Source: DSXH01 sp037446915
GTDB taxonomy: Bacteria; Bacteroidota; Ignavibacteria; Ignavibacteriales; Melioribacteraceae
DNA: 58,446 nucleotides
Direction: 5' to 3'
Assembly (NCBI GenBank): GCA_037446915.1
Contig: JBBIHP010000007.1
Span: forward strand, 1 to 58,446
How positions within the stretch are numbered: position 1 is the stretch's first letter; each line of letters begins with the position of its first letter. The notes under the pieces are model-generated. The model made no database searches and was not told the DNA's origin. It saw only the letters and a program-made list of their open reading frames with translations. This document shows, in pieces, positions 35,195-44,300 of this stretch. The translations under genes were made by a program, and so were the position numbers.

Positions 35195-36088
35195 ATGAAT
35201 AAAAAATTACTCTTATTTTTTTTGTTTTTTATTACCCTCTCCCTTTCATTAAAAGCACAAAACTTTAGTCTATCAAAAAGCAGCGGATGGGATTGGGATG
35301 ACGATTGGTGGCACTGGAGAGGGGGCAATCCATTTATAGAAGTTAACTGGGGCTTAAGCAAACTGGATCATCAAAAATTATTCAGCAAACTTTCTAATGT
35401 TGGTCTGCTGGAAATTAAACTTGGATTTGCATCATATGATGAACCATATGAAGAAGGCATTCAATACTTCGAGGAAAAATATTCGCTTCTTTCCCAGCTT
35501 TCTACAAATCTTAGATCCGAAAAAAGAAAGTACGATGAATTACCTTTTGAAATACTCCGTTTCGGTTTCGGCAAAAGAAATGGATACGGTTACAACTTCG
35601 ATAACATCAAAATCAATCCGTTTGTACAATCTGCAATTACCTGGTCTAAACTCGAAATGAAAGATTACCCGGTTTCAATTCTTCCTTTTATTGGAGCACA
35701 AAATGCAATAGATGATACAGAAATACTTAAGAGATACGATGGTAATTTCCGGTTTGGTACTTTAACAGAAGGAGGAGTAAATCTTAGTTTCGGAATGGTT
35801 TCATTGAGTGCCGGATATGAAGCAGCGGTAATTTTTCCCCGTTACGTTTTCTGGAAACATCTTGGCAGCTATGCTATTGAGATGGCCGGTTTGAATGCTT
35901 TAGATAAATTTATTGATGAGGTAATTGATGCCTCTCCAATTGCCGGACCAATTGTAAACTTCCTTCTTAAGAACGGATACAACTATGCTTTCTACAGTTT
36001 GAAAAAGGAAAAAATGAATTGGCCTTTTAATTCTGAAACACCTCTTACTTACGAGACAATTAAATTCGGTGTTACTTTTACATTTTAG
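35195..36088 (+). CDS. Hypothetical secreted protein
   Basis: A protein of 297 residues with a signal peptide (MNKKLLLFFLFFITLSLSLKAQ). I take ATG 35195 as the start, with GGAG at 35183-35186, over an in-frame GTG at 35186 that overlaps the ribosome-binding site. After the signal comes a Trp/Asp-rich segment (GWDWDDDWWHWRGG), then beta-rich sequence (FIEVNWGLSKLDHQKLF, MVSLSAGYEAAVIFP) ending in ETIKFGVTFTF, whose final Phe would suit an outer-membrane barrel. I recognise no family. A terminator follows at 36098-36134. Confidence 0.72.
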   Translation: MNKKLLLFFLFFITLSLSLKAQNFSLSKSSGWDWDDDWWHWRGGNPFIEVNWGLSKLDHQKLFSKLSNVGLLEIKLGFASYDEPYEEGIQYFEEKYSLLSQLSTNLRSEKRKYDELPFEILRFGFGKRNGYGYNFDNIKINPFVQSAITWSKLEMKDYPVSILPFIGAQNAIDDTEILKRYDGNFRFGTLTEGGVNLSFGMVSLSAGYEAAVIFPRYVFWKHLGSYAIEMAGLNALDKFIDEVIDASPIAGPIVNFLLKNGYNYAFYSLKKEKMNWPFNSETPLTYETIKFGVTFTF

Positions 36089-36097
36089 AAAAGTTTT

Positions 36098-36134
36098 AGA
36101 GGTTCTCTTGTTCTCAAATCTTGAGAGAACCTCT
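36098..36134. terminator. Bidirectional terminator between the secreted-protein and GH13 genes
   Basis: Perfect 11-bp arms AGAGGTTCTCT (36098-36108) and AGAGAACCTCT (36124-36134). It lies between convergent genes, with A/T-rich flanks on both sides. Confidence 0.8.
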
Positions 36135-36154
36135 ATTAAAATTCCGGTTTCAGA

Positions 36155-37624
36155 TCAATAACTAAAAATATGCGACTGGTAGGGTTTCAGCTCTATATAT
36201 AATCCGGTATGAAAAACTTCTTCGGCAGATCTTAAATAATCCTGATTGTTTAACAAATCTTTCAGCTCAAATATTTCGGGATACCCGCGCGCATCTATTT
36301 TTAACCGGCATGTTGAAACTACGTTAGAATAATTTACTATGACGATCCGTTTTTCCTGTTGATAAGTCCAGTGCCATGCAATAATGTTGTGGAAAGAGAA
36401 GTTTCCTTCCCAGGACGTAACCGGTTCTAATAATTTCCATTCACCTTTCTTAAAAATATCTTCCTTTGTGATAGCGAAGAGTTTATTATAAAACTCAACC
36501 AGTTCGTTATTAACAGGTTCCTCCGGTTCTCTACCGAGCTGAACCGGCAATTTTATTTTTTTCCCTTCGAACTGACCATCGTAAAAAAATTTCATTCCCG
36601 GTACTGTACTTATAATAATTGCGGCTGCTTTAGATTTTTCCTTTCCAAGAATTGAAAACGCTCTTTCTTCATCATGATTTTCTATAAAGCGTAGTGATTT
36701 AACCTGATAATCCATTTCTGCGTTAAGATGTTCTTTAATTGAAAGAGCCGGATCGTTTTTTAATCTATCGGTAAAACTTTTATCATACGTGTAATCAAAA
36801 CCCAGTTGTTGGAGTTCCCATTCAAGATTCCAGTAAGCTTCTGCTATAAAGAGAAAATCGTTTCGTTTATTTTTTACAGTCTTAATTATATCCGCCCAGA
36901 ATTCTGTTGGAAGGGGTTCAATGTTTCTTTTAGACAATGTGCCCGCCCAGGTATTTTTAAATACATTGTTAAGTGCAAGCATTGCCATATCGCACCTTAC
37001 TCCATCACAAAGATCAACAAGGTTGATCAGAATTCCGGTTAAAAATTTTCTGGCTTCGTTGCTGAAAAAATTTATTTGAACGGTATCCTGCCAAGCCGGA
37101 AAAAACGGATCCCTTCCATGCGCATAATACTTCTCTTCATTTTTATCGGGCTGATAATATGTATGAGAATCTTTTTTAAACGATTCTTTATCAACCGATA
37201 AAAATATTCCAGGATTGGTTTGCAATAATTTTGTATCTGCATTAAAATGATTAGGTACAAAATCGAGTATTAGTTTGATCCCGTTTGCATTAAGCTTTGT
37301 CTTTAGCTTAACAAGACTTTCCAGACCACCGAGGGATTCATTTACTTCATAAACATCGATTGCAAAAGGTGAGCCGATTACATCCTCCTTCTGCCAATTC
37401 TTTAGCGCCTTTTCATAATCATTAACCAGATCACTTTCAAAACAATATTTCTCAATTGAAGAGAAGCATGTTTTCCAAACTCCCATCATCCAGACGTAAT
37501 CAATGCGCTTCTGGCTCAACTTATCCCATACAGAATCCGGTATGTCGTTTAATTTAGCGCCCGCACCAAACTTTTTAATTAACACGCGGGTGTTAATCTC
37601 GTATATGGATGGATTATAATTCAT
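36155..37624 (-). CDS. GH13-family alpha-glucan enzyme
   Basis: A 489-residue cytoplasmic glycoside hydrolase family 13 protein, without a signal peptide. The four conserved regions are present: DFVPNH (I), GVRCDMAML with the nucleophile Asp (II), FIAEAYW with the acid/base Glu (III), and FIENHDEERA with the stabilising Asp (IV). It lacks the usual N- and C-terminal accessory domains except a short beta domain at the end (about 400-489). The activity could be on a short alpha-glucan or glycogen/trehalose; the family alone does not say. It lies 4 bases downstream of dnaG on the same transcript, probably a chance partner. Confidence 0.85.
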   Translation of the reverse strand: MNYNPSIYEINTRVLIKKFGAGAKLNDIPDSVWDKLSQKRIDYVWMMGVWKTCFSSIEKYCFESDLVNDYEKALKNWQKEDVIGSPFAIDVYEVNESLGGLESLVKLKTKLNANGIKLILDFVPNHFNADTKLLQTNPGIFLSVDKESFKKDSHTYYQPDKNEEKYYAHGRDPFFPAWQDTVQINFFSNEARKFLTGILINLVDLCDGVRCDMAMLALNNVFKNTWAGTLSKRNIEPLPTEFWADIIKTVKNKRNDFLFIAEAYWNLEWELQQLGFDYTYDKSFTDRLKNDPALSIKEHLNAEMDYQVKSLRFIENHDEERAFSILGKEKSKAAAIIISTVPGMKFFYDGQFEGKKIKLPVQLGREPEEPVNNELVEFYNKLFAITKEDIFKKGEWKLLEPVTSWEGNFSFHNIIAWHWTYQQEKRIVIVNYSNVVSTCRLKIDARGYPEIFELKDLLNNQDYLRSAEEVFHTGLYIELKPYQSHIFSY

Positions 37625-37628
37625 AGTT

Positions 37629-39491
37629 TTATTTTTTTGTTGTCTGATTAATCAACGATTTCTTTTCTTCCTGTAATTCTTTATTCCGCATAAGTAATTC
37701 CAGATGAAGCCGCTCGTCCTTCGATTCGGCGATAATCTGATTATTCCTTTTTATCTGCTGCTCAATTTGATTTACAAGAAAATTTGTAACGGTTGAAATG
37801 GCATAATCGAGTGTATCTTTTTCAATCTTTCCGTTGTAAGAAATTTCATCCCATTTTTTGCTTATTGTTTCATCAACAAGAGTAATCTTAAAAACGAAAT
37901 TTTTTAGTTCTTCATCATCAATTTTATCTATAAGATAGGATGGGGAGAATTTCTGATCTTCAAATCCCGAGTAAGCAATTTCCGCCAATCTTTTTAATTT
38001 ATAATCCGAGTAAAGTTCGGGGGCTATTCTATCTATAATATGACTGATGATTTCTTCGTTACCGCTGAATAAAAGCCGGACCAATTCTTTTTCGAATGGA
38101 TTTTCTGAAGCCGAGACACTAATTGTGCTAAGAGTTTGCGGAAGCTTAATATTCTTATTTGTCATTCTCTCACTTACACCACTTCTCTGTTTCTGCTGAT
38201 CAAGAAATGAGTTTAACTCGGTTTCAATGAGTTTCTCTCTCAAATTGAATTTTTTAGAAATTGACTTAAGCAACAGATTCCTTTTAAGCTCATCATCAAC
38301 AAGAGAAAGTGTTCTTACAAGTTCGCGTATTGCTTCGGTTGCTTTTGCCGGTTCATCAAACAATCCCTGTTCTTCAAACTGTGCAGTCTGATATTCAAGA
38401 AAATTTCTTGCCGAGTGAATAAGCTCGTCAAATTTTTCCTTACCGGATTTATTTATAAACGAATCCGGATCCTCGCCTTGCGGCAGCGTTATAACCTTTA
38501 CATCAAAATTTTGTTTTAACAGAATCTCTATAGAACGAATCGATGCTTTTTGACCGGCTGGATCTGCATCGAATAATATGATAATATTCTTTGTAAACCT
38601 TGATAACAACTGAACCTGCTCATCGGTTAATGACGTTCCGGAAGATGCAACAACATTTTTTATCCCGGCTTGATAGAGCGAAATAAGGTCCATATAACCC
38701 TCGACAAGAATGGCGCGGTCGAGCTTTCGAATATCCTCTTTGGATTGGAATAATCCATACAACGATTTTCTCTTGGAATAAATCGGCGATTCAGGAGAAT
38801 TCAAATACTTCGCAATATCATCGCGCTTTTCTAATGTCCTTCCGCCAAATGCAATTACGCGTCCGTTTGGTGAAAAGATCGGGTAAATAATTCTATGCCG
38901 GAATTTATCGTAATACTCTCCCTTGTCATTCGTGTCTATAAGCCCAAGTAATTTTGCTTTGGAAAGATCAATCTTGTTTTCTCTTGCATGAAGCAGAAAA
39001 TTATTCCACCCGTATGGTGCGTAACCAATTCCGAATGATCTTTGACTCTGTAATTTTATTTCCCTTTTCTTTAGATACTCGCGTGCTTCTTCGCCTTCAT
39101 TACTTTTTAACAAACAATCAGAAAAGTACCGTGCTGCAACAAGATTAATTTCGTAATACTCTTCAAGTTCATTCTGCTTTTCATCATATACATCTTTATC
39201 ATACTGAATTTTAATTCCTAATGATTCAGCTACTTCCTCAACTGCTTCAACAAAAGAGATATTTTTAAATTCCATAAGGAACTTAAAAATATTGCCGCCG
39301 TTGCCGCATCCAAAGCAATGATAAATTTGTTTATCGTCACTAACTGTAAATGACGGTGTTTTTTCCTGGTGAAATGGGCAGAGCCCTATAAAATTCTTTC
39401 CGCGTTTTTTAAGCTGAACATATCCCGAAATAATATCAACTATGTTGGCACTATTTCTAATCTCTTCTATTTTTTGTTCGGGTATCCGCAT
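37629..39491 (-). CDS. dnaG: DNA primase
   Basis: A 620-residue primase. The zinc-binding domain is intact (CPFHQEKTPSFTVSDDK then YHCFGCG, a CHC2 zinc site), as is the TOPRIM catalytic core (AILVEGYMDLISLYQAG with its Glu; IILFDADPAGQKAS with the DxD). The C-terminal helicase-binding part (about 430-620) is present but diverged, rich in coiled coil. It makes RNA primers at the replication fork. No rpoD is beside it, unlike the classic macromolecular synthesis operon. A TTTG/N19/TATAAAGA arrangement lies upstream, but its -7 half is a poor match. Confidence 0.96.
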   Translation of the reverse strand: MRIPEQKIEEIRNSANIVDIISGYVQLKKRGKNFIGLCPFHQEKTPSFTVSDDKQIYHCFGCGNGGNIFKFLMEFKNISFVEAVEEVAESLGIKIQYDKDVYDEKQNELEEYYEINLVAARYFSDCLLKSNEGEEAREYLKKREIKLQSQRSFGIGYAPYGWNNFLLHARENKIDLSKAKLLGLIDTNDKGEYYDKFRHRIIYPIFSPNGRVIAFGGRTLEKRDDIAKYLNSPESPIYSKRKSLYGLFQSKEDIRKLDRAILVEGYMDLISLYQAGIKNVVASSGTSLTDEQVQLLSRFTKNIIILFDADPAGQKASIRSIEILLKQNFDVKVITLPQGEDPDSFINKSGKEKFDELIHSARNFLEYQTAQFEEQGLFDEPAKATEAIRELVRTLSLVDDELKRNLLLKSISKKFNLREKLIETELNSFLDQQKQRSGVSERMTNKNIKLPQTLSTISVSASENPFEKELVRLLFSGNEEIISHIIDRIAPELYSDYKLKRLAEIAYSGFEDQKFSPSYLIDKIDDEELKNFVFKITLVDETISKKWDEISYNGKIEKDTLDYAISTVTNFLVNQIEQQIKRNNQIIAESKDERLHLELLMRNKELQEEKKSLINQTTKK

Positions 39492-39637
39492 TTTAAGTTT
39501 TGCTCTCTTTATACTAAACCATAAACAATCTACAAACGAAATTAGATATTTTATTAATTAAACTAAACCGCGTTCGATTGCCGATCAGAGTTAAACTTTG
39601 TATTTTGTTACCGTAAAATTTAATTAGTGGCATATCA

Positions 39638-40153
39638 TTGATAAATCGTAGTGTCCTGATAATTCTGCCCGCTCAGGATTTCAATGAGCAGGAATACCTG
39701 ATTATAATAAACGCACTGGAAAGATCGCACGTTAAAGTGTTTATCGCATCGGATGCTTATGCTTTGTGTTCAGGATCGAGTGGATTGAAAGTTAAGAACG
39801 ATATGCAGCTTTATAACATTCACGAAAGTAATTTTGGCGGAATAATTTTTATTGGAGGGAGCGGGGTTAGAAATTACTGGAATAATTCACAACTCCATTC
39901 AATTGCAAGAAAATTCCACTTAAAGAAAAAACCGGTTGGTGCAATCTGTGCCGCACCAATAATCCTGGCCAAAGCGGGTATTATTACCGAATGTGCTACT
40001 TGTTACCCCGACGATAAAAAAGAACTTGAGCGTACCGGAGTAGAGTATAAAGACAATCCGATTATTATCTCAAATAATATTGTTACTGCAAAAGACCCTT
40101 CCTCTGCGGGTGAGTTTATAAAAATATTTTTAAATGAGCTGGCAAAAAATTAA
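39638..40153 (+). CDS. DJ-1/PfpI-family protein
   Basis: A 171-residue flavodoxin-like fold. The nucleophile elbow is in GAICAAPIILAKAG (Cys in AICAA), and SVLIILPAQDFNEQEYLII is the canonical first strand and helix, with the family Glu in the segment. The second hallmark is FGGIIFIGGSGVRNYW. Members include chaperones, deglycases and proteases; activity cannot be told from sequence. The start is TTG 39638, forced by the canonical first strand right after it; there is no clear ribosome-binding site. ispG follows after 42 bases. Confidence 0.85.
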   Translation: MINRSVLIILPAQDFNEQEYLIIINALERSHVKVFIASDAYALCSGSSGLKVKNDMQLYNIHESNFGGIIFIGGSGVRNYWNNSQLHSIARKFHLKKKPVGAICAAPIILAKAGIITECATCYPDDKKELERTGVEYKDNPIIISNNIVTAKDPSSAGEFIKIFLNELAKN

Positions 40154-40195
40154 GTTGAATAGAACTTACCGAAAAGTCCTGTCGTTTAAAGAAAT

Positions 40196-42151
40196 ATGAT
40201 GGAGAATTTGAAGAAATATTGCGAAAGCTTAACGCGTTATTCCCGGTATAAAACCCGCGAAGTTTATATTGGTGATATTCCCCTTGGGGGAAATAATCCA
40301 ATCCGTATTCAGTCTATGACTACCACAGATACAATGAACACATTAGCAACGGTAGAACAATCCATTAGAATGATTAACGCCGGATGTGAATATATACGAA
40401 TAACAGCTCCTAGTTTGAAAGAAGCACAGAACCTGCAAAATATTAAAAATGAATTACGTAAGCGGGGTTATAACGCTCCTTTAATAGCCGATATTCATTT
40501 CACTCCAAATGCTGCAGAACTTGCTGCTCGAATTGTAGAAAAAGTAAGGGTCAATCCGGGTAATTATATTGATAAGAAAAAATTTCAAACAATTGAATAT
40601 ACCGATGCGGAATACGCAGAAGAAATTGAAAGAATACGGGAACGATTTACCCCACTTGTTAAAATCTGCAAGGAATATGGAACCGCAATGCGTATTGGAA
40701 CAAACCACGGATCGTTATCAGACAGAATTATGAGCCGATACGGCGACACACCGCTTGGAATGGTTGAATCTGCTTTAGAGTTTCTTAGAATATGCGAAGA
40801 GAATAATTATCACAATATTGTTCTTTCTATGAAAGCAAGCAACCCGCAAGTAATGGTTCAGGCATACAGACTTCTAATCCGGAAAATGGAAGAAGAGAAT
40901 ATGAATTATCCATTGCATCTTGGAGTGACTGAAGCCGGGGATGGCGAAGATGGAAGAATTAAATCTGCCGTTGGTATTGGAACCTTACTTGAAGATGGAA
41001 TTGGAGATACAATTAGGGTCTCCTTAACTGAAGAACCTGAATATGAAGCACCGGTTGCAATATCTCTTGCTAACCGTTATAAAGAGAGAATTAATCATAA
41101 AGAAATATTACCGGTCGAAAGTTCTCCGATTGATCCGTTTGTTTACACAAGAAGAGAAACATTCGAAGTTGCCGGAATTGGCGGCGGAACTGTTCCAAAA
41201 GTATTAATCGACTTAAGCCAAGCTCCGATTGAAGATCCGGCTGAATTAAAAAGTATTGGATATAATTACGAACCGGTTACCGATAAATGGTACTTGAACG
41301 ATCAGGCATGCGATTTAATTTATCTTGGAAAAAATGAGCTGCCATTTGATGCACCGAACAATTTAAAAGTAATTTACGATTATGATAAATGGTTAGGACT
41401 TACAGACACAACCAAAGGATTTCCGCTGCTTACTTTAAACGACCTTAAAAAGAAATCAAAGCTATCATTCATAATAAATTTTGTTCGGGTGAGTATCTCC
41501 GATCTATTCGATGAAACTTTTTCTGAAATAAAAAATAATCCGGCAATAGTTTTTATTCTAACAACCGATAATCTTCATGGAATGGCAGAGCAGCGCAGAG
41601 CATTTATGAAAATGATTTTACGTGAAATAAAAAATCCCGTTATAATTAAACGGGAATACACAAACGTGGATGAAGATCATTCCCGTTTATACAGTTCCAC
41701 AGATGCCGGGGCATTATTGATTGATGGACTTGGCGATGGTGTGTGGCTAAATGCATTGGATAAATCCGGCAAGTTGATGGATCCGGGTTTTATTAACAGA
41801 ACATCTTTTGGAATCCTTCAGGCAACGCGGACAAGAATTTCTAAAACGGAATATATTGCATGCCCATCATGCGGCAGAACACTTTTCGATCTGGTTGAAG
41901 TAACCAATATTATCAGGAGACGAACCGAACATTTGAAGGGCGTTAAGATTGCAATTATGGGTTGTATAGTAAACGGACCCGGTGAAATGGCCGATGCCGA
42001 TTATGGATACGTTGGTTCTGGTCCCGGCAAAATTACTTTGTACCGTGGAAAGGAAATTGTAAAAAGGAGTATAAATTCCGAACATGCGCTCGATGAATTG
42101 ATCAAATTGATACAGGAAGACGGTAAATGGGTGGAAATCCCACAATTTTAG
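40196..42151 (+). CDS. ispG: 4-hydroxy-3-methylbut-2-enyl diphosphate synthase (large form)
   Basis: A 651-residue enzyme of the non-mevalonate isoprenoid pathway. It has the N-terminal TIM barrel (RIQSMTTTDTMNT, RVNPGNYIDKKK, RIGTNHGSLSDRIM), a large insert (A* domain) at about 275-540, as in chlamydial and plant IspG, and the C-terminal Fe-S domain with the cluster ligands in ACPSCGRTLFDL and MGCIVNGPGEMADADYGYVG. It converts MEcPP to HMBPP using reduced ferredoxin or flavodoxin. The large form is seen in Bacteroidota, Chlorobi and Chlamydiae, so it is a useful lineage marker. Two ATG codons in a row open the gene. Confidence 0.96.
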   Translation: MMENLKKYCESLTRYSRYKTREVYIGDIPLGGNNPIRIQSMTTTDTMNTLATVEQSIRMINAGCEYIRITAPSLKEAQNLQNIKNELRKRGYNAPLIADIHFTPNAAELAARIVEKVRVNPGNYIDKKKFQTIEYTDAEYAEEIERIRERFTPLVKICKEYGTAMRIGTNHGSLSDRIMSRYGDTPLGMVESALEFLRICEENNYHNIVLSMKASNPQVMVQAYRLLIRKMEEENMNYPLHLGVTEAGDGEDGRIKSAVGIGTLLEDGIGDTIRVSLTEEPEYEAPVAISLANRYKERINHKEILPVESSPIDPFVYTRRETFEVAGIGGGTVPKVLIDLSQAPIEDPAELKSIGYNYEPVTDKWYLNDQACDLIYLGKNELPFDAPNNLKVIYDYDKWLGLTDTTKGFPLLTLNDLKKKSKLSFIINFVRVSISDLFDETFSEIKNNPAIVFILTTDNLHGMAEQRRAFMKMILREIKNPVIIKREYTNVDEDHSRLYSSTDAGALLIDGLGDGVWLNALDKSGKLMDPGFINRTSFGILQATRTRISKTEYIACPSCGRTLFDLVEVTNIIRRRTEHLKGVKIAIMGCIVNGPGEMADADYGYVGSGPGKITLYRGKEIVKRSINSEHALDELIKLIQEDGKWVEIPQF

Positions 42152-42163
42152 CATAAATTTATT

Positions 42164-42195
42164 ATTGAGAATAAATCCCGATTATTATATATTTC
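42164..42195 (+). promoter_or_regulatory. Promoter candidate for the small transcription unit before Nif3
   Basis: ATTG (42164-42167), 20 bases, then TATATTTC (42188-42195), one base from TAnnTTTG. Transcription would begin close to 42201, a few bases before the ATG at 42206. Confidence 0.45.
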
Positions 42196-42205
42196 GAACA
42201 GTTAT

Positions 42206-42277
42206 ATGGAAATATTCTTACACGATAAAACAATAATCAGGGAAGAGCCAGTTTATTCTGCAAAAATTTCTGGTTGA
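42206..42277 (+). CDS. Possible 23-residue small protein or leader peptide
   Basis: A 24-codon reading frame (ATG at 42206, TGA at 42275, followed at once by TAA). The peptide starts MEIFLHDKTIIREE and ends VYSAKISG; it is charged, not hydrophobic, and resembles nothing I know. It is framed by a promoter-like TATATTTC 10 bases upstream and a very strong terminator three bases after the stop, so the unit would be a transcript of about 115 bases. Without ribosome-binding sites in its short leader it would be translated as a leaderless message, or it may be a non-coding RNA. There is also room for it to act as an attenuator of the Nif3 gene. Evidence is only from layout. Confidence 0.35.
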   Translation: MEIFLHDKTIIREEPVYSAKISG

Positions 42278-42279
42278 TA

Positions 42280-42315
42280 AATGCACTCCTTAAATATCAG
42301 GAGTGCATTTTTTTT
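42280..42315 (+). terminator. Strong intrinsic terminator immediately before the Nif3 gene
   Basis: AATGCACTCCT (42280-42290) and AGGAGTGCATT (42299-42309) form a perfect 11-bp stem, followed by eight T (42308-42315). It ends 4 bases before the ATG at 42320, so it also reduces readthrough into Nif3 and could be an attenuator. Confidence 0.92.
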
Positions 42316-42319
42316 ATAT

Positions 42320-43426
42320 ATGAATGTTGGAGAATTGATTAAACAAATTGAGGATTGGGCGCCACCGGGTGCGGCGTGGGAGAAAGACAACGTCGGACTT
42401 CAAGTCGGCTCAAGGGGAGATAAACTTAAAAATATTCTGCTCTGCCTTGAGTTAGATGAAGAAGTCCTTAAAGAAGCAATCAAAAAGAAATGCAACTTAA
42501 TTTTCACCCACCACCCTCTAATCTTCAACCCAATCAAAAATTTAGATTTCGAAAAATCCCGACAAGCAAAACTTATTCAGCATCTTATAAAACAGAACAT
42601 TTCACTTTACTCCGCCCATACAAATTTAGATTTTACGCGTGATGGCGTTTCATTCGAACTTGCAAAATCACTAAGACTAAAAAATGTAACTTTTCTTGAA
42701 CATGAAGAAGCTAATCAATTTAAGGTGGTTATCTTCGTGCCGGCGGTAAATGTTGATGAATTCTCGGAAATATTATTTTCAGTTGGCGGCGGTGTAATTG
42801 GAAATTATGAGAATTGCAGTTTTAGAATTATCGGCGAAGGAACATTTAAGGGAAATGAAGATTCAACTCCGGTAATTGGTAAGAAAGGTAATACAGAAAA
42901 AGTTGAAGAAGTAAGATTAGAATTAATAGTTGATTCATGGAATTTAGGTAAGATAGTTAACGCAATAAAGAAACATCATCCATACGAAGAACCCGCTTAT
43001 GATATTTATCCGCTGAAGAATAAAAACGCAAACTTTGGCGCCGGTGCAATAGGAGAATTAGATAAAGAATTAAGCGAAAAAGAATTTCTGAATTTTGTTA
43101 GCAGGTCCCTAAAAATAGGAAAATTGAAATACTGCTTCGGAAGTGGAAAAAAAATTAAAAAAGTAGCAGTCTGCGGCGGATCGGGATCAGAACTTTTGTC
43201 CCGCGCAATTAACTCTGGTGCAGATGCATTTATTACTGCCGATATAAAATACCATGCATATCATGATGCGGAAGGCAAAATATTACTTGTTGATGCCGGA
43301 CATTATGAAACCGAAATCGGCTCTCTGAATATTGTTAAAAAAAGAATTGAAAAAATATTATCCGGCAAAGATTATATAAAGGTATTCAAGTTTTCGGGAA
43401 GCACAAACCCGGTAAAGTTTTATTAA
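42320..43426 (+). CDS. Nif3-like dinuclear metal-centre protein (with PII-like insert)
   Basis: A 368-residue NIF3/YbgI/YqfO-family protein. The start is ATG 42320 (MNVGELIKQIEDWAPPGAAW, the canonical opening); a longer frame from 42281 would run through a terminator hairpin. Metal ligands are in FTHHPLIF, SAHTNLDF, and at the C terminus DAGHYETEIG. Residues about 125-230 are an insert of the PII/CutA-like type seen in the larger bacterial members. The family is conserved but its activity is uncertain (GTP cyclohydrolase I type 2 annotations are unproven). The next gene starts 19 bases downstream. Confidence 0.92.
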   Translation: MNVGELIKQIEDWAPPGAAWEKDNVGLQVGSRGDKLKNILLCLELDEEVLKEAIKKKCNLIFTHHPLIFNPIKNLDFEKSRQAKLIQHLIKQNISLYSAHTNLDFTRDGVSFELAKSLRLKNVTFLEHEEANQFKVVIFVPAVNVDEFSEILFSVGGGVIGNYENCSFRIIGEGTFKGNEDSTPVIGKKGNTEKVEEVRLELIVDSWNLGKIVNAIKKHHPYEEPAYDIYPLKNKNANFGAGAIGELDKELSEKEFLNFVSRSLKIGKLKYCFGSGKKIKKVAVCGGSGSELLSRAINSGADAFITADIKYHAYHDAEGKILLVDAGHYETEIGSLNIVKKRIEKILSGKDYIKVFKFSGSTNPVKFY

Positions 43427-43445
43427 CATTAAGGAGTAACACAAA

Positions 43446-44183
43446 TTGATTGAAAGGCTTTCAGTATTGTACGAGCTGCAATTAATAGACGATCAGCTCG
43501 ACGAATTAGAAGATCTGCGCGGAGATCTTCCGGCGGCTGTTAACGAACTTACATCGCAAATTGATTCGCTTCAACAGCAGGTTGAAGATAAAGAAGCGGA
43601 AAAAAAGAAATCCCTTTCCAAACGGAAAGAAAACGATAACGAGGTTGACCGATTAAAAGCAAACCTGAAAAAATTCAAATCCCAGCTTTATCAGGTCCGC
43701 AACAATAAAGAATACGACGCTCTTACTAAAGAGATTGACCATAGTGAAGAACAGATTAACAAACTGGATGCAGAAAGCATTGCGCTCGAAGACCTTATTC
43801 AGAAATTGAAGAACGAAATTAACGAGCTTGAACCACAAATCGATACACTGCAAAAAGATCTTAAAGAAAAGGAAACCGAATTAAAGCAGATTATAAAAGC
43901 CAATGAGCGGGAAGAAGCCAAATTACTTGATAAACGCGAAAAGGTGGTTGTTAAAGTAAAGAAGCCCGACTATAATACTTATATGAGAATTCGTAAGGCA
44001 TTGAACGGAAAAGCTGTTGTAACAATTAACCGTTCAGCATGTTCTGGATGCCATAATGTTGTTCCGCCGCAACGGCAAATTGAAATAAAACAGAGCAAAA
44101 GAATTTTTTCATGTGAATCGTGCGGTAGAATCCTGGTTTCAACAGAAATTGCAGAAGATGTAAAAAAGAAATTGGGCTTATAG
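43446..44183 (+). CDS. Coiled-coil zinc-ribbon protein (CT398-like)
   Basis: A 245-residue protein: a long antiparallel coiled coil (about 20-180, rich in Lys, Glu and Leu) followed by a C4 zinc ribbon (CSGCHNVVPPQ then CESCGR). This matches the bacterial C4-type zinc ribbon/coiled-coil-hairpin family represented by chlamydial CT398, whose role is linked to rRNA and sigma54 but is not settled. The start is TTG 43446, with AAGGAGT about 9 bases upstream. It is co-transcribed with the Nif3 gene 19 bases ahead, a pairing seen in many bacteria. Confidence 0.88.
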   Translation: MIERLSVLYELQLIDDQLDELEDLRGDLPAAVNELTSQIDSLQQQVEDKEAEKKKSLSKRKENDNEVDRLKANLKKFKSQLYQVRNNKEYDALTKEIDHSEEQINKLDAESIALEDLIQKLKNEINELEPQIDTLQKDLKEKETELKQIIKANEREEAKLLDKREKVVVKVKKPDYNTYMRIRKALNGKAVVTINRSACSGCHNVVPPQRQIEIKQSKRIFSCESCGRILVSTEIAEDVKKKLGL

Positions 44184-44217
44184 CTTTTCTATAAATTAAG
44201 TTCTTATCAAAATACTT

Positions 44218-44276
44218 CATTCATTTGAAACGGGAATCCAGATTTAACAATTACCGGATTCCTGATTTCATGAATG
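44218..44276. terminator. Long imperfect hairpin between convergent genes
   Basis: CATTCAT...CGGGAATCC (44218-44239) pairs imperfectly with GGATTCCTGATTTCATGAATG (44256-44276). There is no clear T-run, so it could be a terminator of either convergent gene or simply a stable fold. Confidence 0.45.
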
Positions 44277-44300
44277 ATGCAAATTGATAACTACCACCTG

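Noticed and set aside
39492..39637. TTTG/N19/TATAAAGA as a dnaG promoter
   Set aside because: The spacing is right, but the -7 half does not fit TAnnTTTG beyond TA, so I did not list it as a feature.
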